A stretch of 64,000 bases of DNA from Metabacillus crassostreae (GTDB lineage: Bacteria > Bacillota > Bacilli > Bacillales > Bacillaceae), in contig NZ_JAFBDU010000002.1 in the NCBI RefSeq assembly GCF_016908395.1, positions 773,607 to 837,606 of the forward strand. Direction: 5' to 3'. Below the pieces are notes generated by a model. The model worked only from the letters and a program-made list of their open reading frames with translations. It ran no database searches and was not told the origin of the DNA. This document shows, piece by piece, positions 18,581 through 28,456 of the stretch. The stretch's first letter is position 1; each line of letters starts with the position of its first letter. Made by a program: the position numbers and the translations under genes.

Positions 18581-18859
18581 TTAAAAAAAGCGAAGAATAC
18601 CTACAACAACCGCTGTCATACTAATCCCTGTTCCAACAATCCACTTCGTTAGCTGTAGCTGACTTTCATATATTTTTTTGTCCATTTCTTTTTTTGTCAC
18701 ATATTCTTTTTCTGTTAATATCTTATCAACAAGTGCCCTCACATCATTTTCATCTAAGGTATTTGAATGATGATCTTCGAAGTTCTCAAGCTGATATTCT
18801 AACTCTTTTACTGTAAGCTCTAATTCTTTGAGGCCAACTTCGAATTCTTTTTCCTTCAT
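18581..18859 (-). CDS. Small coiled-coil protein with C-terminal membrane anchor
   Basis: 92 residues. An N-terminal heptad-rich coiled coil (LKELELTVKELEYQLENF), a charged middle part and one C-terminal membrane helix (WIVGTGISMTAVVVGILRFF). AAGGAGG lies 7 bases before the ATG. The layout resembles XhlA- or DUF1640-type small membrane proteins, but I do not claim membership. Single gene between convergent and divergent neighbours. Function unknown. Confidence 0.7.
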   Translation of the reverse strand: MKEKEFEVGLKELELTVKELEYQLENFEDHHSNTLDENDVRALVDKILTEKEYVTKKEMDKKIYESQLQLTKWIVGTGISMTAVVVGILRFF

Positions 18860-19036
18860 AATTTCGCCTCCTTATACTAACCCTTGTTCTATCATATTCA
18901 TGAGTGAGTGTTTGTGATATGACTTGTAATAACTATTCAAAAAAGTGATTATCTAACCTAGTAAATGTAAAATTGTGTAGCGTATAATATTAATTAGTTT
19001 AGAGCCATCATTACTGCTAAAATAAGGAGTCTTTAA

Positions 19037-20247
19037 ATGACTATTAACGTTTCAGACGAGAATGAACTCGAACAACTTAAAAAAGAGAACGACTTACTTC
19101 GCAGATCACTTGAACAGATTAAAGGCACTTTTACATATCATGACCAACAGCTCGGTTTAAGTGTTAAGAAAGACGAAAATCATAACATCGAAATAACAAG
19201 GATGGACAACCATCCTCTAAACGATTATGGTGACCTAAATGAGAGTGAAGGTTTTTTGCCGGCTATACTTGATTTTGTTCCACATCATATTGTCTTTGTC
19301 GATGCTAAAGGAATCATAACTTTTTGTATCAGCAAGCTGCAAAGGATTTGAATGTTGAGAGAGATCAAATAATCGGAAAGCATATTCGGGAGTTACTCAA
19401 AATACCTGATGAACAAATTGCTGTACTTGAATCAATTAAATCAGGAACAGAATTAATAAATAAAGAAGTATTGGATATGAATTATGGAATAATAAACACA
19501 AGAATTTTATGGAATCCTGATGGCTCTATAAAAAGAGTGATTGGCACATTTTATTTCTTAAATGTGATTAAAGAAGCTGAAAAACAAGCTTTAGCAGGAA
19601 GAATTGCTGCTGGAATTGCCCATGAAATTAGAAATCCCTTAACAACAGTAAGAGGTTACTTACAGTTTCTAAGTGAAAGTGATGATAACGAGCATACAAA
19701 ACTATTTTTAAATTTACTTATCCCTGAACTGGATCGTGCAAATAAGATAATTAGTGATTTTTTAAGTATTTCAAAACCAGCCCACACTACAACGAAAGAG
19801 CTAAATATCTTTGAATTTTTGACAGAGTATCTAGGAAAATTCCTTAAAAGTGAAGCATTACTGTATAATGCCAAGTTACACTATGAGCTGGATCCTTTAA
19901 CAATGAATCTCTCAATAAAAGGTCATCAAGATGAATTGCTTCAAGTATTTATGAATTTACTACGTAATTCAATGCAAGCAATAGATCAAGCACCTTTAGA
20001 GATCACAATTAAAACTACTGTTAGAGCTCAATATATTCTAATACAATTCATTGATAATGGAATTGGAATTCATTCGTCAATTTTATCTCATGTATTTGAT
20101 CCTTTCTTCTCAACAAAGGATGAAGGAACAGGATTAGGGTTATCAGTATCTAGAAAAATTATTGAAAATCATGGAGGAATAATGACTGTAGAAAGTGATG
20201 TTAATGGAACACAGTTTTCTATTAATCTACCTATTTATAATGATTAA
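19037..20247 (+). pseudogene. Sporulation-type PAS histidine kinase broken by a one-base frameshift
   Basis: Two frames make one kinase of about 403 residues. Frame one (19037-19351, AAGGAG before the ATG) holds an N-terminal helix and the first half of a PAS domain ending in VFVDAKGIITF. Frame two (to 20247) continues with YQQAAKDLNVERDQIIGKHI, then the H box AGIAHEIRNPLTTVRGYL, the N box and the G boxes DEGTGLGLSVSRKIIENHGG. The switch lies at the run of five T at 19321-19325: one extra T would join the halves. The kinase resembles KinA/KinE-family initiators of the Spo0A phosphorelay. It could be a true pseudogene, a phase-variable run or a sequencing error. Confidence 0.85.
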
Positions 20248-20264
20248 TACCATAAAAATATAAA

Positions 20265-20605
20265 TGAGGCTGGGACATAAGTATTTAAGCTAATGATAAA
20301 CCCGAAATATTAGGAGATATTTCAATTAATTAATCACCTAATGTTTCGGGTTTTTATTTGCTATCTTCAATAGATTTTTTGATTTTGCATCCTATTTTTA
20401 AGAACTAGTGAAATGGAGCGGAAGACATTTGACTCCTGCGGGTGCAGAGGAAAGGCTCTAGACCCCACAGGCGCGCAGCTTACGAGAGGCTTAGCTCCCT
20501 CCCAGGCGAATCTTATGTCTGCAGCGCAATGGAACGAACTTGTTTCTTTCAACTTAACATTTATTCGTCTTTTTGTATGACATCTTTAATTATGTCCCAG
20601 TCTCA
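20265..20605 (-). repeat. Dispersed repeat, full copy B (inverted relative to copy A)
   Basis: 341 bp bounded by TGAGGCTGGGACATAA and TTATGTCCCAGTCTCA, close to perfect inverted ends. It contains the AACCCGAAATATTAGG / CCTAATGTTTCGGGTTT hairpin and the GC-rich core, inverted relative to copy A. It follows the broken kinase, where the hairpin could end transcription. Confidence 0.9.
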
Positions 20606-20717
20606 TTTACTAGGGCATCATCATTGACTAATCTAATAAATTACACTAAAATAACGTTTGGATACTTTCGAGTTCTTAAAGTAACTACTGAGTTTCCCTC
20701 GCAAGGATGTGATTTTT

Positions 20718-21581
20718 TTGGACGCTAAAAGAAAACTTATTATTGAAACAGCAACCGCTTTTTTTGCTGAGAAAGGCTACCATACAACTTCTGTTCAGGA
20801 AATCGCTGAAAAATGCTCGATGTCTAAAGCTTCTCTATATAAGCTTTTCACATCAAAGGAAGATCTGTTTATTGCCGTATTTGAATACCATCAAAACATC
20901 ATGTTTGAAAAAGCTGCAACCTACTCTTTTGATCCTTCGTTAACACCTAAGGAGCTTTTAATTAAGCAACTTTGTACTCAGATCGAAGACTTTATTGATC
21001 GCAAGGATTTTATCATGATGCAAATAAAGGAAATTCCAGTAACTGAAAACAACAAACTTAAGGATATCTTGATAAAGGTAAGATCTCGTATTGTATTGTG
21101 GCAAAAAAACATGCTCATCCATGCATATGGAGATGAAATTAAGCCTTATATCTGGGATTTAACCATAACATTACATGGAATCTTAAAAGAATATATCTTA
21201 CATGCTAGTGAACATAAGCATGTTGATCATCATGCAGCTCTTGATATTGCCACTTATATAGTTGACCGTTTAGATATTATTTCAAAAGACTTAATTAAAT
21301 CAAAGCCTAAACCTTTATTTAAAGAGGAAATGCTGAAATCTTTCCCTTCTCATTCAGATCACATTTATAATCACCTGAATAAAATTGCTAAATACATTCA
21401 AACCTTAGAAGATCAAACACATCGTGAAAAATTAGCTAGCTCTTTGGAGATGTTAAAAAAGGAACTGACTGCAACCCAACATAGGGTTTTTCTTATTGAG
21501 GCTTTATTACAATATTTTAGAAAAGAAGAGCAGTTAACAATGACTATTATTGAACTTGAGTCACTGATATTAGGAGGGTAA
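20718..21581 (+). CDS. TetR-family repressor, probably of the adjacent exporter
   Basis: 287 residues from the TTG at 20718, which has AAGGA 10 bases upstream; a GTG three codons earlier is too close to that site. The N-terminal TetR helix-turn-helix reads IIETATAFFAEKGYHTTSVQEIAEKCSMSKASLYKLFTSKEDL across its parts. The protein is about 80 residues longer than most TetR members, with an extra helical C-terminus. The exporter gene starts 3 bp after the stop, so the two form an operon. It probably binds drugs and derepresses its own operon. Confidence 0.9.
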   Translation: MDAKRKLIIETATAFFAEKGYHTTSVQEIAEKCSMSKASLYKLFTSKEDLFIAVFEYHQNIMFEKAATYSFDPSLTPKELLIKQLCTQIEDFIDRKDFIMMQIKEIPVTENNKLKDILIKVRSRIVLWQKNMLIHAYGDEIKPYIWDLTITLHGILKEYILHASEHKHVDHHAALDIATYIVDRLDIISKDLIKSKPKPLFKEEMLKSFPSHSDHIYNHLNKIAKYIQTLEDQTHREKLASSLEMLKKELTATQHRVFLIEALLQYFRKEEQLTMTIIELESLILGG

Positions 21582-21584
21582 AAC

Positions 21585-23195
21585 ATGTATCATTTAGAAC
21601 ATAAACAAAAGGTCATGATTATGGTTGCTATCATGTCAGCCATGTTCTTTGCAGCTGTTAACATGACTATTGTTGGAACAGCTTTACCTAAAATTGTTTC
21701 GACAATTGGCGGAATGGAGTATTTTGACTGGGTTTTCACCGTCTACATGCTAACATCAACAATTACAGCAATGTTAGTTGGTAAATTATCCGATATTTAT
21801 GGACGAAAAATCTTTATCTTAATCGGTATTGGGATATTTATGCTTGGTGCATTTTTAAGTGGTACATCTAATGACATTATTCAGTTAATTTTGTATCGTG
21901 GTTTACAAGGATTTGGCGGCGGAATGATCATGTCCAGTGCCTTTACAACAGTAGGAGATTTATTTACTCCTCGTGAGCGTGGAAAATGGCAAGGCTTGCT
22001 AGGTGGTGTTTTCGGACTTTCAAGCTTATTCGGACCAACACTTGGTGGTTATATTGTTGATAACTTTGATTGGCATTGGATTTTCTGGGTTTTCTTACCG
22101 ATTGGATTCTTCGCTTTTGCTTTAATTCTGCGATTATATCCATCTCAAAAGGCAAAAGAAAAAGAACCAATAGATTTTCTCGGTTCGATTACATTAACAA
22201 TCGCTATTATCAGCCTTTTACTTGGCTTCACTTGGGCAGGAGATAAGTATGATTGGCTCTCTTTAGAAATTATCGGCTTATTTTCTATAACCATTCTTTC
22301 AATTGTAGGATTTATCTTTATCGAACTTAAAGCTAAAAGTCCAGTTTTACCTCTCTTCCTATTTAAAAACAGTGTTTTCTCTGTATCAAATATAGCTGGG
22401 ATGCTCTTAGGAATGGGAATGTTCGGCACAATTATGTACGTACCATTTTATGTTCAAGGGGTACAGGGCGAATCTGCTACTGTATCAGGATTAGTTGAAA
22501 TGGTCATGACAGTTTCAATGGTCACATCTAGCATCATTGTTGGAAACTTAATCACTAAAACAGGTAAATACAAAATCTTTGCTTTACTTGGCTTAGTCAT
22601 TATGGCGATAGGTCTTATCCTTAATTCAACATTAGAAGTAGACTCTTCACTAACACGGTTAATTCTGCAATTGATTGTAGTGGGTATTGGTATTGGAGTG
22701 AATATGCCAGTATTTAATATTACCGTTCAAAATGCTGTGAGCCATAAATATTTAGGTGTTGCAACAGCTTCTATGCAAACATTTAGACAAATAGGTGGAA
22801 CAGTAGGAGTTGCGTTACTTGGATCTGTTATGGGGAATAAAATGATGAATGAATTAGCAGATAATCAAGCAGAGAGTATTCCTACACCTCCACCAGAAAT
22901 GGCTGAAACAATGGAAAAGCTACAAAATCCACAAATATTAATGGATACAGAACAACTAGAGGCAATACGTGCAGATCTTCCACCTGATATGTCACAAGTG
23001 TTTGATCAATTTATCAACGTTCTTAAAGAAGCACTAAATACATCATTAACAGTGGTTTTCTTAGTTAGTGCTGGCATTATCGCACTTGCTTTTATCGTAA
23101 CATTGTTTTTAAAAGAAATACCTCTCCGAACAACAAATGATAATGAAGAAGAAACCGATAAAGAAAAAGAAAAAGTTCAAAGTGTTAGCCAATAA
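21585..23195 (+). CDS. Multidrug exporter of the major facilitator superfamily, DHA2 (14 helices)
   Basis: 536 residues, about 14 membrane segments. Motif A is GKLSDIYGRK after helix 2, and the antiporter motif C region is GVFGLSSLFGPTLGGYIVD. TAGGAGG lies before the ATG. The C-terminal loop before the last helix and the charged tail are typical of EmrB/QacA/LmrB members. It would export hydrophobic drugs in exchange for protons. It is paired with the TetR gene. Confidence 0.93.
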   Translation: MYHLEHKQKVMIMVAIMSAMFFAAVNMTIVGTALPKIVSTIGGMEYFDWVFTVYMLTSTITAMLVGKLSDIYGRKIFILIGIGIFMLGAFLSGTSNDIIQLILYRGLQGFGGGMIMSSAFTTVGDLFTPRERGKWQGLLGGVFGLSSLFGPTLGGYIVDNFDWHWIFWVFLPIGFFAFALILRLYPSQKAKEKEPIDFLGSITLTIAIISLLLGFTWAGDKYDWLSLEIIGLFSITILSIVGFIFIELKAKSPVLPLFLFKNSVFSVSNIAGMLLGMGMFGTIMYVPFYVQGVQGESATVSGLVEMVMTVSMVTSSIIVGNLITKTGKYKIFALLGLVIMAIGLILNSTLEVDSSLTRLILQLIVVGIGIGVNMPVFNITVQNAVSHKYLGVATASMQTFRQIGGTVGVALLGSVMGNKMMNELADNQAESIPTPPPEMAETMEKLQNPQILMDTEQLEAIRADLPPDMSQVFDQFINVLKEALNTSLTVVFLVSAGIIALAFIVTLFLKEIPLRTTNDNEEETDKEKEKVQSVSQ

Positions 23196-23206
23196 ACAGT
23201 GCCAAA

Positions 23207-23557
23207 AGAGGCTGTGACATAATTTTTTAAGCTTTTTAATAGACCCGAGTTATTAGGTGATAGTTCAATCTTTCACCTAATAACTCGGGTCTTTTTTTGC
23301 TGTTCAATAGAATCTTAGATTTTGCATACTATTTTTAAGAACTAGTGGAATGGAGCGGCAGACACTAGGGACCTACAGGAATTGAGGAAAGGCTGAGACC
23401 TAAGCAGGCATAGCCGAAATGGCTTAGCTTCCTCCCTTTTAAAAGTGAGTGTCTGCAGCAATGGAACTAACTTGCTTTTCCAGATAAACTGATTAATACA
23501 GTAGTATACGTTGAATACTTCTTTATGGATGATTTCTTTAGTTAAGTCCCAGCCTTT
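23207..23557 (-). repeat. Dispersed repeat, diverged full copy C
   Basis: About 350 bp from AGAGGCTGTGACATAA to AGTTAAGTCCCAGCC. The hairpin GACCCGAGTTATTAGGTGA / TCACCTAATAACTCGGGTC is perfect although the core is degraded. It lies between the exporter and a convergent response regulator, where it can act as a two-way terminator. Confidence 0.85.
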
Positions 23558-23568
23558 TATTATTCATC

Positions 23569-25152
23569 TCAAACCTGTGATCTATATTCATTCGGAGTAA
23601 GTCCGACAGACTTTTTAAACACCTTACTAAAATATTTCTCATTTTGGTAACCGACCTTAAACGAGATTTCATATACCTTTAAATGTGGATTATTCAATAA
23701 TTCCTTCGCTTTTTCTATTCTTATCGCTGTTAAATAATTCGTTACTGTTTCATGATACTCTTGTTTAAAGCGCCTTGATATATACTCTCTGCTTAAATAA
23801 AATCGATCAGCAATCTCCTGCAGTGTAATATCCTTATCATAATTTTTCCGCAGGTAGCTTTCGATTTCTTGAATACTGCTTTTCTCTTTTTGATATTTTG
23901 CTGTATCAAGAATCTCAATAAGCTCATGAAATTCCTTACGTTTTTCACTTATAAATTTAGTATAAGAAAATGATCCGTCTTTCTCCCAATAATTTGAACC
24001 TTTATAAAAGGATATTTGCTTACTCACATTATATTCTTTTAACCAATTCTTCCTTAATATTTTGAAGTGATCTTCCCACAGCATGATTTGTTCATAAGAA
24101 ATACAATAATCGGATTTTAACTTGTTAAATATCCCATCAAGTACTTTATCAAGCTTTTCTATACGTCCACTTTGTAATGTCCACATAATCTCTTCCATGT
24201 AATCTAATAAATGAAAAAGAGGACCAACTGATGTTTCTTGATACTTAATTAACTCGTTTTTATCTGTTGTTAGGAGATCAAAGGTTAACATTGTTTGTAG
24301 TGCTGTATGATAAGTCATATCAAGCTGTTGAGATGTCTTGCCTATTGCAATAATAATATTGGATTTAGAAATCTGTTGAAGAGCACTCTTAATTTTTTTA
24401 TTCATTTTCTCTATTTCATCTTGTTTCCATAATAGAACAACCACTTCATCATCTTTATTAATATTCCTGAAGCAAACTCCTGATTTATTTATTTGAGTAA
24501 TTTCATTACATATATTTAACACAGTGAAAAAAGCTAGATCTCGATCTCCCTTAAAAACACTAGATAGCAAACATCTTACAGAAAATAATGAAATCGTATA
24601 TTGTTGTGTTAATGTTAAATCAACCTTAAATTCCTGATGAATCTTCACCTTCGTATCATTTGAAATAAAGGCTTTATCTAATAAACCTGTAAAAAGATGA
24701 TCCCAATATACTGATCTTGCTTCATTCATTACTTTATTATTTTGCACAGATGATTTTCTTTTTGTTTCTTGTTTATGCCATTCATTTACGGCACGTTCTA
24801 ATGTTTCATTTAATATCTCTGGTTCGATTGGCTTTAATATATAATCAAAGCTTCCATAAGCTATGGCATTTCTCATATAATTGAAATCATCATAGCCACT
24901 CACCACAATTGTTTTACTAGTAAAATCTGAAGTATGAATCCACTTTAAAAGATCAATTCCATCAATCTTAGGCATGTTCATGTCTGTAAAGATAATTTCT
25001 GGATGATGCTTCAAGATCATTGATTTTGCTTCTTCACCATCTTTTGCCTCATATATATCTGTTATTCCAAATTGATCCCAATTTGCTAACAGCATGATTC
25101 CTTCTCTTACATGCTTTTCATCATCAATTATGATCGCTTTCAGCTTCTTCAC
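23569..25152 (-). CDS. Response regulator, YesN type (receiver plus AraC helix-turn-helix)
   Basis: 527 residues. Receiver domain with AIIIDDE and phospho-Asp57 in IIFTDMNMP, and the Lys of YILKPIEP. The middle region is about 280 residues. The C-terminal AraC domain has LQEIADRFYLSREYISRRFK and KVGYQNEKYFSKVFKK. The start is a GTG that overlaps the end of the kinase gene by 29 bp; the site TGGGGGG is very close, so translation is likely coupled. It probably controls the CUT1 operon just upstream. Confidence 0.92.
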   Translation of the reverse strand: MKKLKAIIIDDEKHVREGIMLLANWDQFGITDIYEAKDGEEAKSMILKHHPEIIFTDMNMPKIDGIDLLKWIHTSDFTSKTIVVSGYDDFNYMRNAIAYGSFDYILKPIEPEILNETLERAVNEWHKQETKRKSSVQNNKVMNEARSVYWDHLFTGLLDKAFISNDTKVKIHQEFKVDLTLTQQYTISLFSVRCLLSSVFKGDRDLAFFTVLNICNEITQINKSGVCFRNINKDDEVVVLLWKQDEIEKMNKKIKSALQQISKSNIIIAIGKTSQQLDMTYHTALQTMLTFDLLTTDKNELIKYQETSVGPLFHLLDYMEEIMWTLQSGRIEKLDKVLDGIFNKLKSDYCISYEQIMLWEDHFKILRKNWLKEYNVSKQISFYKGSNYWEKDGSFSYTKFISEKRKEFHELIEILDTAKYQKEKSSIQEIESYLRKNYDKDITLQEIADRFYLSREYISRRFKQEYHETVTNYLTAIRIEKAKELLNNPHLKVYEISFKVGYQNEKYFSKVFKKSVGLTPNEYRSQV

Positions 25153-26911
25153 CCCCCATTAAAGGCAGACTTATAGTGACGCATATTCCTGTGTCTTGAT
25201 TATTTTCTAATTTGAAATTTGCACTCTCCCCATAATAGAGCTTTAAACGTAAAAAGATGTTTTTCAATCCGATATTTAAATCACCAGGTGCACTACTATT
25301 GTCCATTTGAAAGGTTTCATTGATTTCATTTAGTCTATCTTGACTAATCCCTTTTCCGTTATCCTTTATTGTGATAAGTAAATGCTCTTGTTGCTTTTTA
25401 CCGACAATTGTCAAATTGCCCAATGACTCATCATTACTTTCGAAGCCATGTTTAAAATAGTTCTCAATAACTGGCTGTAATATCATTTTTGGAACAGGGA
25501 TATACAATGTTTCTTCATCAAACTTCAGTGTATAATCAAATTGATCTCCAAATCTTTCTTTTTGTAATAATAGAAATGCCTTCGTATAATCTAGCTCCTT
25601 CATTAAAGGAACCATATCTTCATTCATATTCATACTGTATCTCATAATTTTAGAAAGATGTGTGACAAGAGTATAAACCTGTGGAACATTATTTTTCAGA
25701 GCTAAAGTTCCAATAGATTGTAATGCATTGTATAAAAAATGCGGATTAACCTGAGATTGCAGGACCTTTAGTTGATTTGTCTTATTCTCAATCTCAAGCT
25801 TATATTCCCTATTAATCAGTCTATTTATTTTTCCTACCATTTCTTTAAATCGATCACCTAATACACCTATTTCATCATTACCTAAAGAGTCGAAATCAAC
25901 ATTCATATTTCCCTTTTCAACCTGCTTAATATTCTGTAATAAAATTCGAATTGGAGAAGTAATCTTAAATGATACAAATAGTGTTGCTAAAATAACTAAA
26001 ATTAAACCTATTATCCCAAAAACTATATTTATCTTTGCTACACCTAAAGCACTTTCAAATACAGTAATATAAGGAATTCTTTTAGCTAAAATCCACCCAC
26101 CAGATGAATCTGCAACTTTTTCATAAATCATTAACCCTTTAAAAGAATCTGAATCTATCTCTATAGTTCCACTAGGACTTTCCGTATTTAATAATGTTGA
26201 TACCCAATCCTCTTTAAGTGATATCTCCTCAGATTGGTAAATGGTTTCTCCTCCTGGTGAAAAAATAAAAAATTCTTCTCTATCTTCATCAAAAAGCTTT
26301 CGACTAATACCTAGAATTTTATCTGGTGTAATGTCTAGTGAAATAAATCCTAAGATTCTATCTGATGGTACATCTATTATTGTTCTATGGAATGTAAAAA
26401 CATCTCTACTATTAACCCCCTGGCTATCCATTGGTTCTATATAAATATTGTAGGGACTATTTTTAGCTTTTTGATAATACTTTCTATTTAAATTATCAGG
26501 AATACTGGAATACAGGACAATCGTACGTTTAGAAACAGAAATATTTCGGTTTCCATCAACTAAAGCAATATTTACCTTTTTAATATTTTCTTCTGAATAT
26601 AAAATGGTTTGAATAACATCATTAACTGTTCCTTTTGTCATATAATCTTCATTTAAATAGGAATATCTTAAATAATTCATAAAATCAATATTATTGTAAA
26701 ATGGCATTGTTAAATTTTTTAATTCATCTATATATTCTTCTAAGTTCACTTTCCCCTGATATAAGAGATTAACATTTTCTTGCACAAATTGATCCTTTAA
26801 AGATTCCTTAGTATATAAATAGGTAACAACAATGGAAGTTCCAAATGGGACAATTGTTATTAGAAGTAATAAAACAATTAGTTTATTTCTTATACTCATT
26901 TTTACACGCAT
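25124..26911 (-). CDS. Sensor histidine kinase, YesM type
   Basis: 595 residues. A membrane segment lies at about 10-30, an extracellular Cache-like sensor of about 260 residues follows (SLDITPDKILG), a second membrane segment lies at about 295-315, then HAMP, then QSQVNPHFLYNAL with phospho-acceptor His391, and a HATPase with DNGKGIS. The ATG at 26911 is chosen because GGGAGGT lies about 8 bases upstream; an ATG 22 codons earlier has none. A terminator separates it from the transporter operon. Confidence 0.92.
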   Translation of the reverse strand: MRVKMSIRNKLIVLLLLITIVPFGTSIVVTYLYTKESLKDQFVQENVNLLYQGKVNLEEYIDELKNLTMPFYNNIDFMNYLRYSYLNEDYMTKGTVNDVIQTILYSEENIKKVNIALVDGNRNISVSKRTIVLYSSIPDNLNRKYYQKAKNSPYNIYIEPMDSQGVNSRDVFTFHRTIIDVPSDRILGFISLDITPDKILGISRKLFDEDREEFFIFSPGGETIYQSEEISLKEDWVSTLLNTESPSGTIEIDSDSFKGLMIYEKVADSSGGWILAKRIPYITVFESALGVAKINIVFGIIGLILVILATLFVSFKITSPIRILLQNIKQVEKGNMNVDFDSLGNDEIGVLGDRFKEMVGKINRLINREYKLEIENKTNQLKVLQSQVNPHFLYNALQSIGTLALKNNVPQVYTLVTHLSKIMRYSMNMNEDMVPLMKELDYTKAFLLLQKERFGDQFDYTLKFDEETLYIPVPKMILQPVIENYFKHGFESNDESLGNLTIVGKKQQEHLLITIKDNGKGISQDRLNEINETFQMDNSSAPGDLNIGLKNIFLRLKLYYGESANFKLENNQDTGICVTISLPLMGGEEAESDHN

Positions 26912-27013
26912 ATTTGGAACCTCCCTTTCCTGCTTATTTAATAGTATAAATGAAATGTTAATGAAACGGGAATTCATTCCCTATTTACTTTCCAGTGATG
27001 ACTATATAGTTAC

Positions 27014-27045
27014 TAAAAAGACCAAATCACTATGGATTTGGTCTG
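27014..27045 (-). terminator. Terminator of the second ABC operon
   Basis: AGACCAAATC and GATTTGGTCT form a perfect 10-pair stem, followed on the minus strand by TTTTTAG. It lies between the binding-protein gene and the kinase. Confidence 0.87.
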
Positions 27046-27064
27046 CTAATTGATGTGTTATTTC

Positions 27065-28354
27065 TTATTTCATATTATCCCATGATGCTTGCATTTGCTC
27101 TAACATTGTATCATATTCAATTTTCCCAGCAGAATATGCTTGAATTGATGCTGCAAACTCTTTATTTGCTCCATCTGGCCATCTGAACCAAGTCCAAGGA
27201 ATTGTTTTCTCTGCCTTAGAGTACTCAAGAATTGATTGACCTAAATCACCTAAGCCTGCTGCATCGATATTGTCAAATGCAGGAATAAATGCAAACTCTT
27301 CAGTGATGTAACGTTTACCTGTTTCAGAAGAAACCATCCAGTTTAAGAATGTTTTTGCTTCTTCAAGATGTTCAGAATCTTTGTTTAATACCCAGTTATT
27401 TGGTACACCTACTGGTAAAACATCAGCATCAGCTTCATCATTTAATGGAATTGGTAAGAATCCCATGTTCATGTCAGGATTGATTTCATAAATCATATTT
27501 TCAGTCCAGTTACCTTGTTGAACCATAGCTGTTTCACCTGAAGCGAATAATGTTACTTGTGTATTGTAATCTGTTGTAATCGGGTTTTCATTACCGTATT
27601 TTAATTCTGTATCGATTACTTCTTTGAATTGTTTGAATTGCTCATTACCTACAATTGATGTAGATCCATCATATAATCCAGCAATAAATGCTTCTGGATC
27701 ATCTTGTTGTGCAAAAGGAATGTTTAATAAATGCTGTCCAATTACCCACCATTCAGCATAACCAGCTGAGAATGGAGTAATATCAGCAGCTTTTAATTTT
27801 TCTGCAGCTGCTTTTAATTCAGTTAACGTTTTTGGTGGTTCTGTAATACCAGCTTTTTCGAATAAATCTTTATTATAGATAAATCCATAACCTTCAAGGT
27901 TTACCGGCATACCGTATAACTTACCATCTTCATCAGTTGTTGGAACTTTACCGATTGGAAGAACATGCTCTGCCCATGGCTCATTTGAAAGATCTGCTAA
28001 ATGCTCTTTCCAAAGGGCAAGCTCTTTGAATCCACCATTGTTAAAGATATCTGGCTCTTCACCTGAAGCAAATTTAGCTTTTAATGCAGCACCGTAATCT
28101 GCTCCACCACCAACAGTTTCAAGTTTAACCTTAATATTTGGATGCTCTGCTTCAAATTCTTTAATCATTTCTTGAAGCTGATCAGCGATTTCAACTTTAA
28201 ATTGGAACATATCTAACGTTACAACTTCTTCAGATCCTTCCTTGTTAGCATCTGATTCTCCACCTTCATTGCCTTCAGTATTATTGTTAGCACATCCAGC
28301 AATAATCCCAAGAACTAATAGCATTGACATAAATAAAAGTAAGCCTTTTTTCAT
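27065..28354 (-). CDS. Sugar-binding lipoprotein of the second CUT1 transporter
   Basis: 429 residues. Lipoprotein signal with lipobox IAGC (Cys about residue 21), an acidic Asn/Glu-rich linker, then a family-1 binding protein with EPDIFNNGGFKEL and ETAMVQQGNWTENM. Unusually for CUT1 operons it is the last gene, after both permeases, and a hairpin lies just before it. Ligand unknown. Confidence 0.92.
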   Translation of the reverse strand: MKKGLLLFMSMLLVLGIIAGCANNNTEGNEGGESDANKEGSEEVVTLDMFQFKVEIADQLQEMIKEFEAEHPNIKVKLETVGGGADYGAALKAKFASGEEPDIFNNGGFKELALWKEHLADLSNEPWAEHVLPIGKVPTTDEDGKLYGMPVNLEGYGFIYNKDLFEKAGITEPPKTLTELKAAAEKLKAADITPFSAGYAEWWVIGQHLLNIPFAQQDDPEAFIAGLYDGSTSIVGNEQFKQFKEVIDTELKYGNENPITTDYNTQVTLFASGETAMVQQGNWTENMIYEINPDMNMGFLPIPLNDEADADVLPVGVPNNWVLNKDSEHLEEAKTFLNWMVSSETGKRYITEEFAFIPAFDNIDAAGLGDLGQSILEYSKAEKTIPWTWFRWPDGANKEFAASIQAYSAGKIEYDTMLEQMQASWDNMK

Positions 28355-28389
28355 TACTAATTTACCCCCTTAGTATCTTTGTTTTTTAT

Positions 28390-28437
28390 TATATAAATGA
28401 TTGCAGCAAGATTTTTCAAGCTGCAAATCATTATATA
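28390..28437 (-). promoter_or_regulatory. Hairpin between permease and binding-protein genes
   Basis: TATATAAATGATTGCAGC pairs with GCTGCAAATCATTATATA with two single-base bulges. It lies between the MalG-type permease and the binding-protein gene and has no clear T tract. A role in mRNA processing or segmental stability is inferred. Confidence 0.6.
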
Positions 28438-28456
28438 GCGAAGTTAATGAGCTATA

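Noticed and set aside
20367..20627. Open frames on both strands inside repeat copy B
   Set aside because: They arise from the GC-rich repeat core and differ between copies.
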